Assembly: GCA_029251375.1 (NCBI GenBank)
Contig: JAQXDL010000013.1
Coordinates: 1 to 54,140 of the forward strand
Source of the DNA: Pseudomonadales bacterium
GTDB lineage: Bacteria > Pseudomonadota > Gammaproteobacteria > Pseudomonadales > Azotimanducaceae
Length of the DNA: 54,140 bases
Direction: 5' to 3'
Shown here: piece after piece, positions 35,112-43,098 of the stretch
Position numbering within the stretch: the stretch's first letter is position 1
Layout: every line of letters begins with the position of its first letter
Position numbers and translations under genes: made by a program
Notes under the pieces: model-generated
Told to the model about the DNA's origin: nothing
The model's database searches: none
The model's input: the letters and a program-made list of their open reading frames with translations, nothing else

Positions 35112-36203
35112 ATGGTTTCGATTAATACTTTGTTTATAAATATCACAACGCTTCGCAAACTTATCGTTTGTGTCTTGCTATGCCTGCCTTCAACTAGCAT
35201 TTTGGCTGTCACCGTGGACGACTTATATGTCGGTGAAGTGCTCGTGTCAGAAGAGAGTGACGCGCAGCTGAAAGCAGGTGCTCAAGCGGGTTTGTTGCAA
35301 GTGTTGATACGAGTCGCAGGATCTGAAGATATTCAAAATAGTGCCCTCGTTTCAAATGCGCTTCGTAACCCTGCTTCCTATTATTATCAGTACAGCTACC
35401 AATCGACCGATCGCACAATGTTAGTCGACGGTGAAACTATTGCGGCCAGAGTTTTACGTTTGAACTTCGAACCAAGTGCAATTGCGAGATTATTGCGTGA
35501 AGCGGGTTATTCAGTTTGGTCAAGTAACAGACCGGGGTTGTTAGTTTGGATTGCACTAAGTGATGGCAGTGGTAGGCGACTGATGTCCGAAGATGATGGG
35601 AGTGAGATACGAGTCGCGCTTGGCGACGTGGCCAAGCAGAAAGGTTTGCCATTGTTGTTTCCACTGCTGGACTTGGAAGATGCCGCCAGCCTTTCGGCCG
35701 CCGAGGTATGGGGCTCATTTGTTCATCGCATAGATGGTGCGTCGGTGCGATATCAACCCGATGCGATTTTGAGTGCGCGTGTGCAGAGGTCAGGTGCGGG
35801 GCAGTGGTTGGGGGATTGGACTTACCGGATTGATGATCGTTGGGCTCGTTTTGATAATGTTGCGGATACGCCTTCAGAGTTGGTTATGGATGTTATGGAC
35901 GAACTTACTGGATTGCTGGTTGAACGCTATGCAACAAATGATTCTAAAGGCAGTGTTGCCGTCACGATAGAGTCTATTAATAGTCTGGCGGACTACGGTG
36001 GTGCCTTGGCCTATATGCAGAAATTGGCGCCAGTTTTAGATGTCGAGGTGTTGGCGGTAGAAGAGGATAGGGTGTCGTATAAGTTGATGACCGAGGGCAG
36101 TGTTGATCAATTAATAGAGTTAATTGAATTGGACCAACGCATGTTTCTTATTAGGGCGCCTCAAACCGGTAAGCCGATGATGCTCTACCGCTGGTTGCAA
36201 TAA
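35112..36203 (+). CDS. Exported DUF2066 family protein
   Basis: 363 aa with a signal peptide (hydrophobic residues 15-33, cleavage likely after ILAVT or nearby). The mature part matches the DUF2066 pattern: LYVGEVLVSEESDAQLKAGAQAGLLQVLIRVAGSED, a VLRLNFEP segment with a short repeat of alpha/beta units, and a C-terminal Q/L-rich region. Probably periplasmic; role unknown. The stop is one base before the ATG of the PerM-like gene, and hda follows, an order conserved around hda in Pseudomonas-type genomes. Confidence 0.85.
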   Translation: MVSINTLFINITTLRKLIVCVLLCLPSTSILAVTVDDLYVGEVLVSEESDAQLKAGAQAGLLQVLIRVAGSEDIQNSALVSNALRNPASYYYQYSYQSTDRTMLVDGETIAARVLRLNFEPSAIARLLREAGYSVWSSNRPGLLVWIALSDGSGRRLMSEDDGSEIRVALGDVAKQKGLPLLFPLLDLEDAASLSAAEVWGSFVHRIDGASVRYQPDAILSARVQRSGAGQWLGDWTYRIDDRWARFDNVADTPSELVMDVMDELTGLLVERYATNDSKGSVAVTIESINSLADYGGALAYMQKLAPVLDVEVLAVEEDRVSYKLMTEGSVDQLIELIELDQRMFLIRAPQTGKPMMLYRWLQ

Positions 36204-36204
36204 T

Positions 36205-37314
36205 ATGGAACACCTAACGCCCATACAGAGGATGCTGGTGCCGAGCTTAATTGCTCTGCTATTGCTGTTGATTTACTTGCTGCAGCCGATTTTGACGCCG
36301 TTTTTAGTTGGAATGGGTATAGCTTACCTTGGTGATCCTGTTGTCGATAAGCTTGAGTCTAAGGTAGGTAGGGTTGGCGGCGTTGTAATTGTTTTTGCCG
36401 GCCTGCTTCTTATCATGACGTTAGGCATTCTGTTGCTGATACCAATGCTGGCTTCGGAAGTTGCGACGCTAATTAAAAACATGCCGAAATTTATACTATG
36501 GCTTCAACAGACCGCGAGTCCATTGATGATTGAATGGTTCGGTATTGATCCATTTGACGTCAATATGGATAAGTTTAAACAACAGATATCCGGTAACTGG
36601 ACTGAAGTCAGCAGTATCGTTAGACAATTGTTGTTAGAGATTACAGCTTCTGGTTATGCCTTATTCCTGTCTCTGACGAATTTGTTGCTAATTCCCGTAG
36701 TGGGTTTTTATCTCATGCGTGATTGGGATTTGCTGGTGGGATATTTGAGAGAAATGCTGCCTCGTAATATTGAGCCAATTGTTAGCGTACTGGCTCGAGA
36801 ATGTGATGAAGTCCTGAGCGCATTTTTAAGAGGACAGATGTTGGTCATGCTTGCTTTGGGCGGTATTTACTCGCTTGGCTTGGTGCTGATTGGGCTCGAT
36901 TTAGCAATGATCATCGGTATGCTGGCAGGGCTTGCGAGTATTGTTCCTTATCTCGGTTTTCTTGTGGGTATTGTTGCTGCGACGATCGCTGCATTGTTTC
37001 AATATCAGGAATTACTCCCGTTGCTCTATGTTTTCATCGTCTTCGGTATTGGCCAGATGTTAGAGGGTATGGTGTTAACGCCACTGTTGGTGGGTGATCG
37101 TATCGGTTTGCATCCGGTTGCGGTCATTTTTGCAATTCTTGCCGGTGGTCAACTGTTTGGGTTTATTGGCATTCTTTTGGCATTACCTTTTGCTGCCGTA
37201 ATCATGGTTTTCCTTCGTTATTGGCACGATCGCTATAAAGATAGTGATTATTATCAAGCGCTTGACGACTCTGGTTCTGTAAAACCCAAATCTGTCAAAC
37301 AAGAGACGGATTAA
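36205..37314 (+). CDS. AI-2E/PerM family transporter
   Basis: Inner-membrane protein of 369 aa with about eight helices in the family pattern: two near the N-terminus, a central soluble stretch (about 85-155), then a block of helices with SIVPYLGFLVGIVAATIAAL and the end ILAGGQLFGFIGILLALPFAAV. Relatives include PerM and the AI-2 exporter TqsA; substrate unknown here. It starts 1 base after the DUF2066 stop and ends 5 bases before hda, so all three are co-translated. Confidence 0.9.
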   Translation: MEHLTPIQRMLVPSLIALLLLLIYLLQPILTPFLVGMGIAYLGDPVVDKLESKVGRVGGVVIVFAGLLLIMTLGILLLIPMLASEVATLIKNMPKFILWLQQTASPLMIEWFGIDPFDVNMDKFKQQISGNWTEVSSIVRQLLLEITASGYALFLSLTNLLLIPVVGFYLMRDWDLLVGYLREMLPRNIEPIVSVLARECDEVLSAFLRGQMLVMLALGGIYSLGLVLIGLDLAMIIGMLAGLASIVPYLGFLVGIVAATIAALFQYQELLPLLYVFIVFGIGQMLEGMVLTPLLVGDRIGLHPVAVIFAILAGGQLFGFIGILLALPFAAVIMVFLRYWHDRYKDSDYYQALDDSGSVKPKSVKQETD

Positions 37315-37319
37315 AAGGC

Positions 37320-37979
37320 ATGAATAAACCTCAGCAGGGTCAACTCTCTTTAGATATTAAACTGAGAGAGGATGCGACCTTCGAAAATTTTGTCGGTGAT
37401 GCGGCATTGCAATTGCAGCTTCACGAGGCATGGACCTATCTTTGGGGCGGCGCAGGTTCTGGCCGTAGTCACCTGTTACAAGCTTTGTGTCATCGTACCG
37501 TCGGTGGCATCTATCTTTCAGATCTAAAGCGACATTCAGTCGATCTTCTGCAGGGTCTTGCCATGGTGCCGCTTGTTTGTATCGATGATGTCGAAGATAT
37601 CCTGGGTGACCCTAAGTGGGAAGCAGGCTTGTTTCACTTGATGAATGAAATAAAAGATGCCGGTAATCGGCTGGTCGTTTCAGGTCCGCAGCCAGCGCTA
37701 AGGTTACCCATTCAACTTGCAGATCTGCGTTCGAGGCTTGTTTCAGCATATGCGGTCGAAACCTGTGAGCTTTCAGATGATGAGAAGTTAAAGGTGTTAG
37801 TACAAAAAGCTCATCAACGAGGGTTTCGCATTAGCGAAGAAGTGGGCCGCTTTATTTTGTCCAGAGCCAGCAGAGACCTGTCAGAGATTCTAGGGTTGTT
37901 AGAGAAGCTTGAGAAAGAAACACTCAGGCAAGGCAAGACTGTCACCATACCATTTGTTAAAAGTACCCTAAATCTATGA
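37320..37979 (+). CDS. hda: DnaA regulatory inactivator Hda
   Basis: AAA+ protein of 219 aa that promotes hydrolysis of DnaA-bound ATP with the sliding clamp, preventing re-initiation. The N-terminal clamp-binding motif QLSLDI (residues 8-13) is present. Walker A reads GGAGSGRSHLLQA and Walker B VCIDDVEDI; LSEILGLLEKLEK is the lid. It follows the PerM-like gene directly and overlaps the MurG-like gene by 4 bp (ATGA). Confidence 0.93.
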   Translation: MNKPQQGQLSLDIKLREDATFENFVGDAALQLQLHEAWTYLWGGAGSGRSHLLQALCHRTVGGIYLSDLKRHSVDLLQGLAMVPLVCIDDVEDILGDPKWEAGLFHLMNEIKDAGNRLVVSGPQPALRLPIQLADLRSRLVSAYAVETCELSDDEKLKVLVQKAHQRGFRISEEVGRFILSRASRDLSEILGLLEKLEKETLRQGKTVTIPFVKSTLNL

Positions 37980-39127
37980 AGCGAATCTTCTTTACCGGCG
38001 GGGGAACTGCTGGCCATGTGACGCCGAACATTGCATTGATTGAGCGCATGCTTGAGCAGGGTTGGCAGGTGCATTACATAGGTGCTAAAGGTGGTATAGA
38101 AGAGTCTATCGTTGCCGAGCTACCGATTACATTTCACGGGATTGCGACAGGTAAGCTGCGAAGATACTTCTCGTGGCAAAATTTTCTTGATCCGTTCAAA
38201 ATTCTGTATGGATTGATGCAGAGCCTATGGCTTTGTGTCAGATGGAGACCTGCGCTTGTTTTTTCAAAAGGTGGCTTCGTCGCTGTGCCTGTCGTTGTCG
38301 CTGCGTGGCTTTGTCGAGTGCCGGTGATCGCTCATGAGTCTGATATCACGCCGGGTTTAGCGAACAAATTATGTTTTCCTTTTGTGCGTCACGTCTGTGT
38401 CAACTTTCAGGAAACTGAAAAGTATCTGGGCCGCTCTGCCAGTAGTACTACTAAGGCGACTTCTGAAGAGAACCAAGCAAAGGTGATTGTGACAGGTTCG
38501 CCCGTTAGAACGACGTTGCTCGAAGGTAATGCTGAAAGAGGTAGAGCATTTTTAGGCTTTAATCATGATCAACCGATATTACTTGTGTTTGGCGGTAGCT
38601 TGGGTGCTCAAGCGATCAACGACTGGGTCTGGGGTTCATTAACGGATTTACTAACTCACTACCAAATCGTTCACATCGTTGGCGCAGGAAACTTAAACCC
38701 CTCAATTGGCTTGACCGAGGGGCTAGATCAGACATCGGCGTCCGAGCAAAAGGGTCTAGCGCCAAACTACTGTCAGAAAGAGTTTCTGCAAGCTGAATTT
38801 GGTGATGTGCTCGCAGCTGCTGAACTTGTTCTGTCGAGAGCCGGCGCTAATTCAATTTATGAGCTTTTGCTGATGCGAAAGCCTCACATCTTAGTGCCCT
38901 TGACGGCTCGGGCTAGTCGAGGCGATCAAATCATCAATGCGCGAATATTTGAATCCAAAGGAATGAGCATAGTCGTTAACGAAGACAATCTAGGTTCTAC
39001 TGATATTGTCCAAGTGTGTGAAAATGCGATAAAAAATCAAGCCAGTCAGCTCGCTGCTATCGCAGACTTTGAGATTATCGATGCCGTTTCGGTTATTACA
39101 GAACTGCTTGAGCGCACCAGTCGGTAG
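37976..39127 (+). CDS. MurG-like GlcNAc transferase, Firmicutes style
   Basis: GT28-family enzyme of 383 aa. Homologous MurG transfers GlcNAc from UDP-GlcNAc to lipid I. The N-terminal loop is GGGTAGHVTPNIALI, the form common in Clostridia/Bacilli, whereas typical proteobacterial MurG has GGTGGHV-P. Also visible are KGGFVAVPVVVAAW, HESDITPGLANK, FGGSLGAQAIND, the SRAGANSIYELL donor-site motif and ASRGDQIINARIF. It lies outside any cell-wall gene cluster and overlaps hda by 4 bp. It may be the only MurG, an extra copy, or a transferase with another acceptor. Confidence 0.85.
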   Translation: MKRIFFTGGGTAGHVTPNIALIERMLEQGWQVHYIGAKGGIEESIVAELPITFHGIATGKLRRYFSWQNFLDPFKILYGLMQSLWLCVRWRPALVFSKGGFVAVPVVVAAWLCRVPVIAHESDITPGLANKLCFPFVRHVCVNFQETEKYLGRSASSTTKATSEENQAKVIVTGSPVRTTLLEGNAERGRAFLGFNHDQPILLVFGGSLGAQAINDWVWGSLTDLLTHYQIVHIVGAGNLNPSIGLTEGLDQTSASEQKGLAPNYCQKEFLQAEFGDVLAAAELVLSRAGANSIYELLLMRKPHILVPLTARASRGDQIINARIFESKGMSIVVNEDNLGSTDIVQVCENAIKNQASQLAAIADFEIIDAVSVITELLERTSR

Positions 39128-39167
39128 GTGCTAGCGGCTGTGTAAGTGAAAAAATCTGAAAAATAGC

Positions 39168-39195
39168 TTGTTGGCATCAGTATTGGTGTTATAGT
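39168..39195 (+). promoter_or_regulatory. Probable promoter of the GntR-ABC operon
   Basis: TTGTTG (39168-39173), a 16-bp spacer, TATAGT (39190-39195). The -10 lies inside the palindrome at 39186-39207. Confidence 0.5.
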
Positions 39196-39207
39196 CATGT
39201 ACAACAC
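39186..39207. promoter_or_regulatory. Candidate YtrA/GntR operator
   Basis: A 22-bp palindrome of form GTGTT-n-TA-n6-TA-n-AACAC. It overlaps the probable -10 and lies 22 bp before the ATG of the GntR gene, so it is a good candidate for autoregulation. Confidence 0.7.
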
Positions 39208-39229
39208 TATAAAAGTAGCCGGCCAACAC

Positions 39230-39592
39230 ATGAGCATCAGTTGGAATGACAAAGACCCAATTTATCGACAACTTCATGATCGAATCGTCGCCTCAATCCT
39301 TGAAGGCGTTTTTCTTGATGGCGATGGATTGCCCTCCGTTCGCCAGTTAGCAAGCGAACATCGTATCAATCCCATTACTGTTTCTAAATCACTTCAGTTA
39401 TTAGTTGATGACGGGCTGGTAGAAAAGCGCAGGGGGCTTGGTATGTTTATCAAACAAGGTGCGGCGACTCGACTTAAAGATATTGAAAGACAACGCTTTT
39501 TAACTGAGGAGTGGCCATTGGTTGTTGAAAAGATTCTGCGCTTAGGATTATCCAAGCAGACATTATTAGCCGACGGGGAGCTAGACAAATGA
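39230..39592 (+). CDS. GntR-family regulator, YtrA type
   Basis: Short regulator (120 aa from the ATG at 39230). An upstream in-frame ATG at 39197 lies inside the operator palindrome, so it is rejected as start. The winged helix covers about residues 8-75: PIYRQLHDRIVASILEGVF, PSVRQLASEHRINPITVSKSLQLL and VEKRRGLGMFI. A short helical tail (about 45 residues) replaces the usual effector domain, as in the YtrA subfamily. That subfamily controls the ABC transporter genes it precedes. The stop overlaps the ABC ATPase start by 4 bp. Confidence 0.9.
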   Translation: MSISWNDKDPIYRQLHDRIVASILEGVFLDGDGLPSVRQLASEHRINPITVSKSLQLLVDDGLVEKRRGLGMFIKQGAATRLKDIERQRFLTEEWPLVVEKILRLGLSKQTLLADGELDK

Positions 39593-40449
39593 ATGATACG
39601 GGCAACATTGTTACGGCAAGAGGTCTGTCTAAGCATTTCGGTGATTTTGCCGCATTGGATGGCGTGAGCTTCAATATCCGCCCTGGATCGATTGTTGGTT
39701 TGATCGGTCCGAACGGTGCCGGCAAGACAACCACACTAAAATCGCTGTTAGGTCTGACTGGATTTGATGGAGATTTGGATGTACTCGGTGTTGACCCAAG
39801 AAAAGACCGTAAGTCCCTCATGCAACGTGTCTGTTTTATTTCAGATGTTGGCGTGTTGCCGCGCTGGCTGAAAGCCAGAGAGGCGGTCGCTTATATCGAC
39901 GCAATACATCCCCGATTTAATCGAGACAAAGCCATGGCTTTGTTGGAACAAACAAACATACCGATGAACAATCGGGTTAAGCAGTTATCTAAAGGCATGG
40001 TGACGCAGTTACATCTAGCGCTTGTGATGGCGATTGAAGTTGATTTGCTCGTGCTTGATGAGCCAACCCTTGGCTTGGATATTCTGTATCGCAAAGAGTT
40101 CTACGATCGCTTGTTGAATGACTATTTTGATCATCAAACCAGCATCATTATTAGTACTCATCAGGTTGAAGAAATAGAAAGCATCCTGACAGATTTACTG
40201 TTTATCAATAAAGGCAAAATTGTGTTGGATGCGGCTATGGATGATTTGTCTGAACAGTATTTGGAGGTTCTGGTAAGTCCAGAACATGTTGAACAGGCTT
40301 TAGCATTAGGACCGATTTATACGCGGGATATGCTCGGTAAGAAGAGTATGATTTTTGAGCGCGGCGATCGAACTCAATTAGAAAGCTTTGGTGAGATACA
40401 CGTACCCAGTGTGGCAGATCTTTTTGTCGCTAAGATGCAGAGGAGTTGA
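39589..40449 (+). CDS. ABC transporter ATP-binding protein
   Basis: Cytoplasmic ATPase of 286 aa. Walker A is GPNGAGKTTT, the signature motif reads LSKGM, Walker B and the D-loop are LLVLDEPTLGLD, and the switch His is in ISTHQVEE. A C-terminal extension of about 70 residues follows, as in YtrB/CcmA-like ATPases. It is the second gene of the GntR-controlled operon and pairs with the permease downstream. Possible roles are cell-envelope stress or export of antibiotic-like molecules, as for Ytr systems, but the substrate is unknown. Confidence 0.92.
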   Translation: MNDTGNIVTARGLSKHFGDFAALDGVSFNIRPGSIVGLIGPNGAGKTTTLKSLLGLTGFDGDLDVLGVDPRKDRKSLMQRVCFISDVGVLPRWLKAREAVAYIDAIHPRFNRDKAMALLEQTNIPMNNRVKQLSKGMVTQLHLALVMAIEVDLLVLDEPTLGLDILYRKEFYDRLLNDYFDHQTSIIISTHQVEEIESILTDLLFINKGKIVLDAAMDDLSEQYLEVLVSPEHVEQALALGPIYTRDMLGKKSMIFERGDRTQLESFGEIHVPSVADLFVAKMQRS

Positions 40450-40453
40450 ACAA

Positions 40454-41392
40454 ATGAACCAATTACCTATGTTGTTAAAACGTGAATATTGGGAACATCG
40501 GACAACCTTTCTGTATCTGCCTGCGATTATGTCGATGCTTTTTATCGGTATTCTGTTGTTTGGCAGTTTTGCGATTCAGAGCGGTGTTGTCAGCGTCTCT
40601 GTTGATAGTGATCGGTACGAAAACGGTAGCCATCAAACGGAAGAGTTTAGGGCCGATGGTGCATCTCTGTTGGAAGTATTCGGTCATCGCATCAATCAGT
40701 TTGCGGACCAATCTTTCAGCGAAAGAGAGCAAGTGTTAAACCGAGTCTACTACTCCACAAGCGTCATTATGTTTGTTGTGTTGTGGTTCGTAATCGTTTT
40801 CTACTTCGTAAACTGTCTCTATGATGATCGCAAGGATCGCAGCATTTTGTTTTGGAAGTCACTGCCGGTCTCAGACACGATGACGGTTGTCTCGAAGTTG
40901 ATTGCCGGGTTGATTGTCGTGCCCATGATATTTTTAGTCTTCACGATGATAAACAATGTGGCGTTGTTACTTGTATCGTCAATCGCGGCGCTCGGAAATG
41001 ATATTGATATCTTCGCTACCCTTTGGGCGCCTGCAAATATTATTGGACGCTGGATCACCTTTGTCGGTTACATACTGTTCGCTGGCATCTGGTGCTTACC
41101 CTTCTTCGGTTGGTTGTTGCTGATATCTTCTTGGGCAAAGTCTGCACCACTGGCATGGGTTGTTGGTATTCCGTTACTAATTACCACGGTTGAAAGAATT
41201 TTCACCGGCAGCGACGTTGTTCGAGTGTTTTTTATGCAGCATGTTGCCTTACGACAACCTGTAGTCTGGTATCAAGATGGTTATGGTTCAGAGATATCGG
41301 TTGTGTCAATTCAAACCCTCCTAGCGCTGATAGTGGGTGCTGGATTAATCGGACTCGCCATATGGCGACGGGGTTATGCTGATGAATTGTAG
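40454..41392 (+). CDS. ABC-2-type transporter permease
   Basis: Membrane partner of the ATPase, 312 aa from the ATG at 40454, which has AGAGGAG seven bases upstream; a longer frame from 40388 would overlap the ATPase gene. Helix 1 is at about residues 17-40, followed by a soluble loop of about 80 residues, then five more helices. YDDRKDRSILFWKSLPVSDTMTVVSKL is the typical cytoplasmic loop of ABC-2 permeases. The lipoprotein gene overlaps its end by 17 bp. Confidence 0.88.
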   Translation: MNQLPMLLKREYWEHRTTFLYLPAIMSMLFIGILLFGSFAIQSGVVSVSVDSDRYENGSHQTEEFRADGASLLEVFGHRINQFADQSFSEREQVLNRVYYSTSVIMFVVLWFVIVFYFVNCLYDDRKDRSILFWKSLPVSDTMTVVSKLIAGLIVVPMIFLVFTMINNVALLLVSSIAALGNDIDIFATLWAPANIIGRWITFVGYILFAGIWCLPFFGWLLLISSWAKSAPLAWVVGIPLLITTVERIFTGSDVVRVFFMQHVALRQPVVWYQDGYGSEISVVSIQTLLALIVGAGLIGLAIWRRGYADEL

Positions 41393-41570
41393 AATTATGC
41401 TTGTGTTGGTTGCGTTGCTGACATTATCGAGTTGTGTTCGAGTAGAGAGCGGCAGTGTTGCGCCAACCATCGGTACGCAGGTCATCGATCTGGTTAAAGC
41501 TAAGGAACTTGGTGCAATTTCTGAGGAGGAGTTTCGAAAGGCGCGGCTGAGGGTTTTGGCCGCGTTCTAA
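41376..41570 (+). CDS. Small lipoprotein with a SHOCT-like C-terminus
   Basis: 64 aa. A short hydrophobic segment (MLVLVALLTL) ends in the lipobox LSSC, with Cys20 as the lipidation site. The last 28 residues (IDLVKAKELGAISEEEFRKA and onward) resemble the SHOCT domain, a short helical pair often found at protein C-termini. Translation may start at ATG 41376 or 41382. It is last in the GntR-ABC operon and overlaps the permease gene, so it probably works with the transporter at the membrane. Function unknown. Confidence 0.7.
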   Translation: MLMNCRIMLVLVALLTLSSCVRVESGSVAPTIGTQVIDLVKAKELGAISEEEFRKARLRVLAAF

Positions 41571-41846
41571 CATGTGTAGGGTCGTCACTATTCAAACCTG
41601 AACTGTGTCAGTTGACCTATTTCAACGGACACTGTGAGCACGAGTTTGACCAGTCTTTTGCAAGCAACCTCTCAAAATTCACGCTGCCGCTATAAGCTCC
41701 TATAGATGCCGAAAACACGCCCGTTGGGATGTCAGTCAGTTTGTTCGGCTGATTTGCTGGTCTGCTTCATAAAATCGCCTGTCTAAAAGGACATCATTGA
41801 ATAGCTTAGTGTAGACTTGGCGACTTTTTACAGTCACGGCGGATAT

Positions 41847-43031
41847 ATGCACAAGATTCGAGTTCTAAACAACATTTCTGAAAAAGGGCTGGTCAAATTC
41901 TCAGCGGATCAATATGCGCTTGCCGAAGATATGGTCAATCCAGAAGCCCTATTACTAAGAAGTCATAAGATGGTTGCCGAGGACGTGGCTGAATCATTAG
42001 TGGCGGTTGGGCGAGCCGGAGCCGGCGTAAATAACATTCCTGTCGCGGACATGACCGAAAAAGGCGTCGTTGTTTTTAACACACCGGGTGCGAATGCCAA
42101 CGCAGTGAAAGAATTGGTCCTTGCGGGTTTGTTGCTGTCCCGTCGAGGCATCATTGGTGGCATAGAATATGTCAATTCCTTGTCAGAACATGGAGACAAG
42201 GCTGAGTTGAACAAGCTGGTCGAGGCCAGCAAGAAGAAATACAAGGGCTCTGAACTAAAAGGCAAAACCCTCGGTGTGCTTGGCTTAGGCGCAATTGGTT
42301 CGATGGTTGCGGAAATGGCCTTGCAGATGGATATGACCGTACTGGGCTATGATCCTGCGCTATCAGTCGAAGCGGCCTGGAGATTGTCGAGCCAAGTTAA
42401 AAAAATGGAAAACATGCAGAGTCTATTCGCTCGTTCCGATGTGGTTACTTTGCATGTGCCGGCATTGGAGTCGACACGGGGTCTAGTTAACGCGGAAGTG
42501 CTTGCCGGCTTTAAAGACGGCGCGGTCTTGCTTAACTTTTCAAGGGAAGAGATCGTCAATAATGAAGATGTATTAGCGGCGTTGGAGTCTGGCAAACTGA
42601 GCCAGTATATTTCGGATTTCCCAACGCCCGGCATGATCGGTAAGCCTGGAGTGGTGGCGACGCCTCACTTGGGTGCGAGCACAGCGGAAGCAGAGGAAAA
42701 CTGTGCCGTAATGGTAGCGGAGCAGATAATTGATTTTCTAGAACACGGTAATATCCGCAATTCTGTTAATTTTCCGGCGGTCAGCCTAGAGCGAACACAG
42801 GGCCACCGCATCGCGATGGTAAACAAGAACGTACCGCGTATTCTCGGTAGCGTACTGTCAATTTTAGCTGACAAAAATATCAACGTCATCGATATGCTGA
42901 ATAAGAGTCGGGATGATGTTGCCTATAACCTGATTGATGTTGAGACACGCCCAAGCGCTGATCTGATTGATGCTATTCGAGCGATTGAAGGCGTTGTAAA
43001 CGTCAGGACATTTAACGAGAGCTCAGTATAG
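41847..43031 (+). CDS. serA: D-3-phosphoglycerate dehydrogenase family enzyme
   Basis: NAD-dependent 2-hydroxyacid dehydrogenase of 394 aa from the ATG at 41847; an upstream TTG at 41817 is less likely. Visible are AVGRAGAGVNNIPV, FNTPGANANAVKELV, the Rossmann motif VLGLGAIGSMVAEMA, TLHVPAL, NFSREEIV with the catalytic Arg, and PHLGAST with the catalytic His. The C-terminal ACT domain (about 320-394) suggests serine feedback control. It belongs to the shorter 3PGDH branch, different from E. coli SerA. A 275-bp upstream gap holds no gene. First step of serine synthesis is the likely role. Confidence 0.85.
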   Translation: MHKIRVLNNISEKGLVKFSADQYALAEDMVNPEALLLRSHKMVAEDVAESLVAVGRAGAGVNNIPVADMTEKGVVVFNTPGANANAVKELVLAGLLLSRRGIIGGIEYVNSLSEHGDKAELNKLVEASKKKYKGSELKGKTLGVLGLGAIGSMVAEMALQMDMTVLGYDPALSVEAAWRLSSQVKKMENMQSLFARSDVVTLHVPALESTRGLVNAEVLAGFKDGAVLLNFSREEIVNNEDVLAALESGKLSQYISDFPTPGMIGKPGVVATPHLGASTAEAEENCAVMVAEQIIDFLEHGNIRNSVNFPAVSLERTQGHRIAMVNKNVPRILGSVLSILADKNINVIDMLNKSRDDVAYNLIDVETRPSADLIDAIRAIEGVVNVRTFNESSV

Positions 43032-43098
43032 GTATAGGTCGTTGCTTGAAGATGCCGCGTTAACTTTTAGCACTGATTCGCTATCTAACTGATTAGCA

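Noticed and set aside
39197-39229. GntR gene starting at ATG 39197
   Set aside because: This ATG is inside the palindromic operator and next to the -10; the following ATG at 39230 begins where YtrA-type proteins begin.
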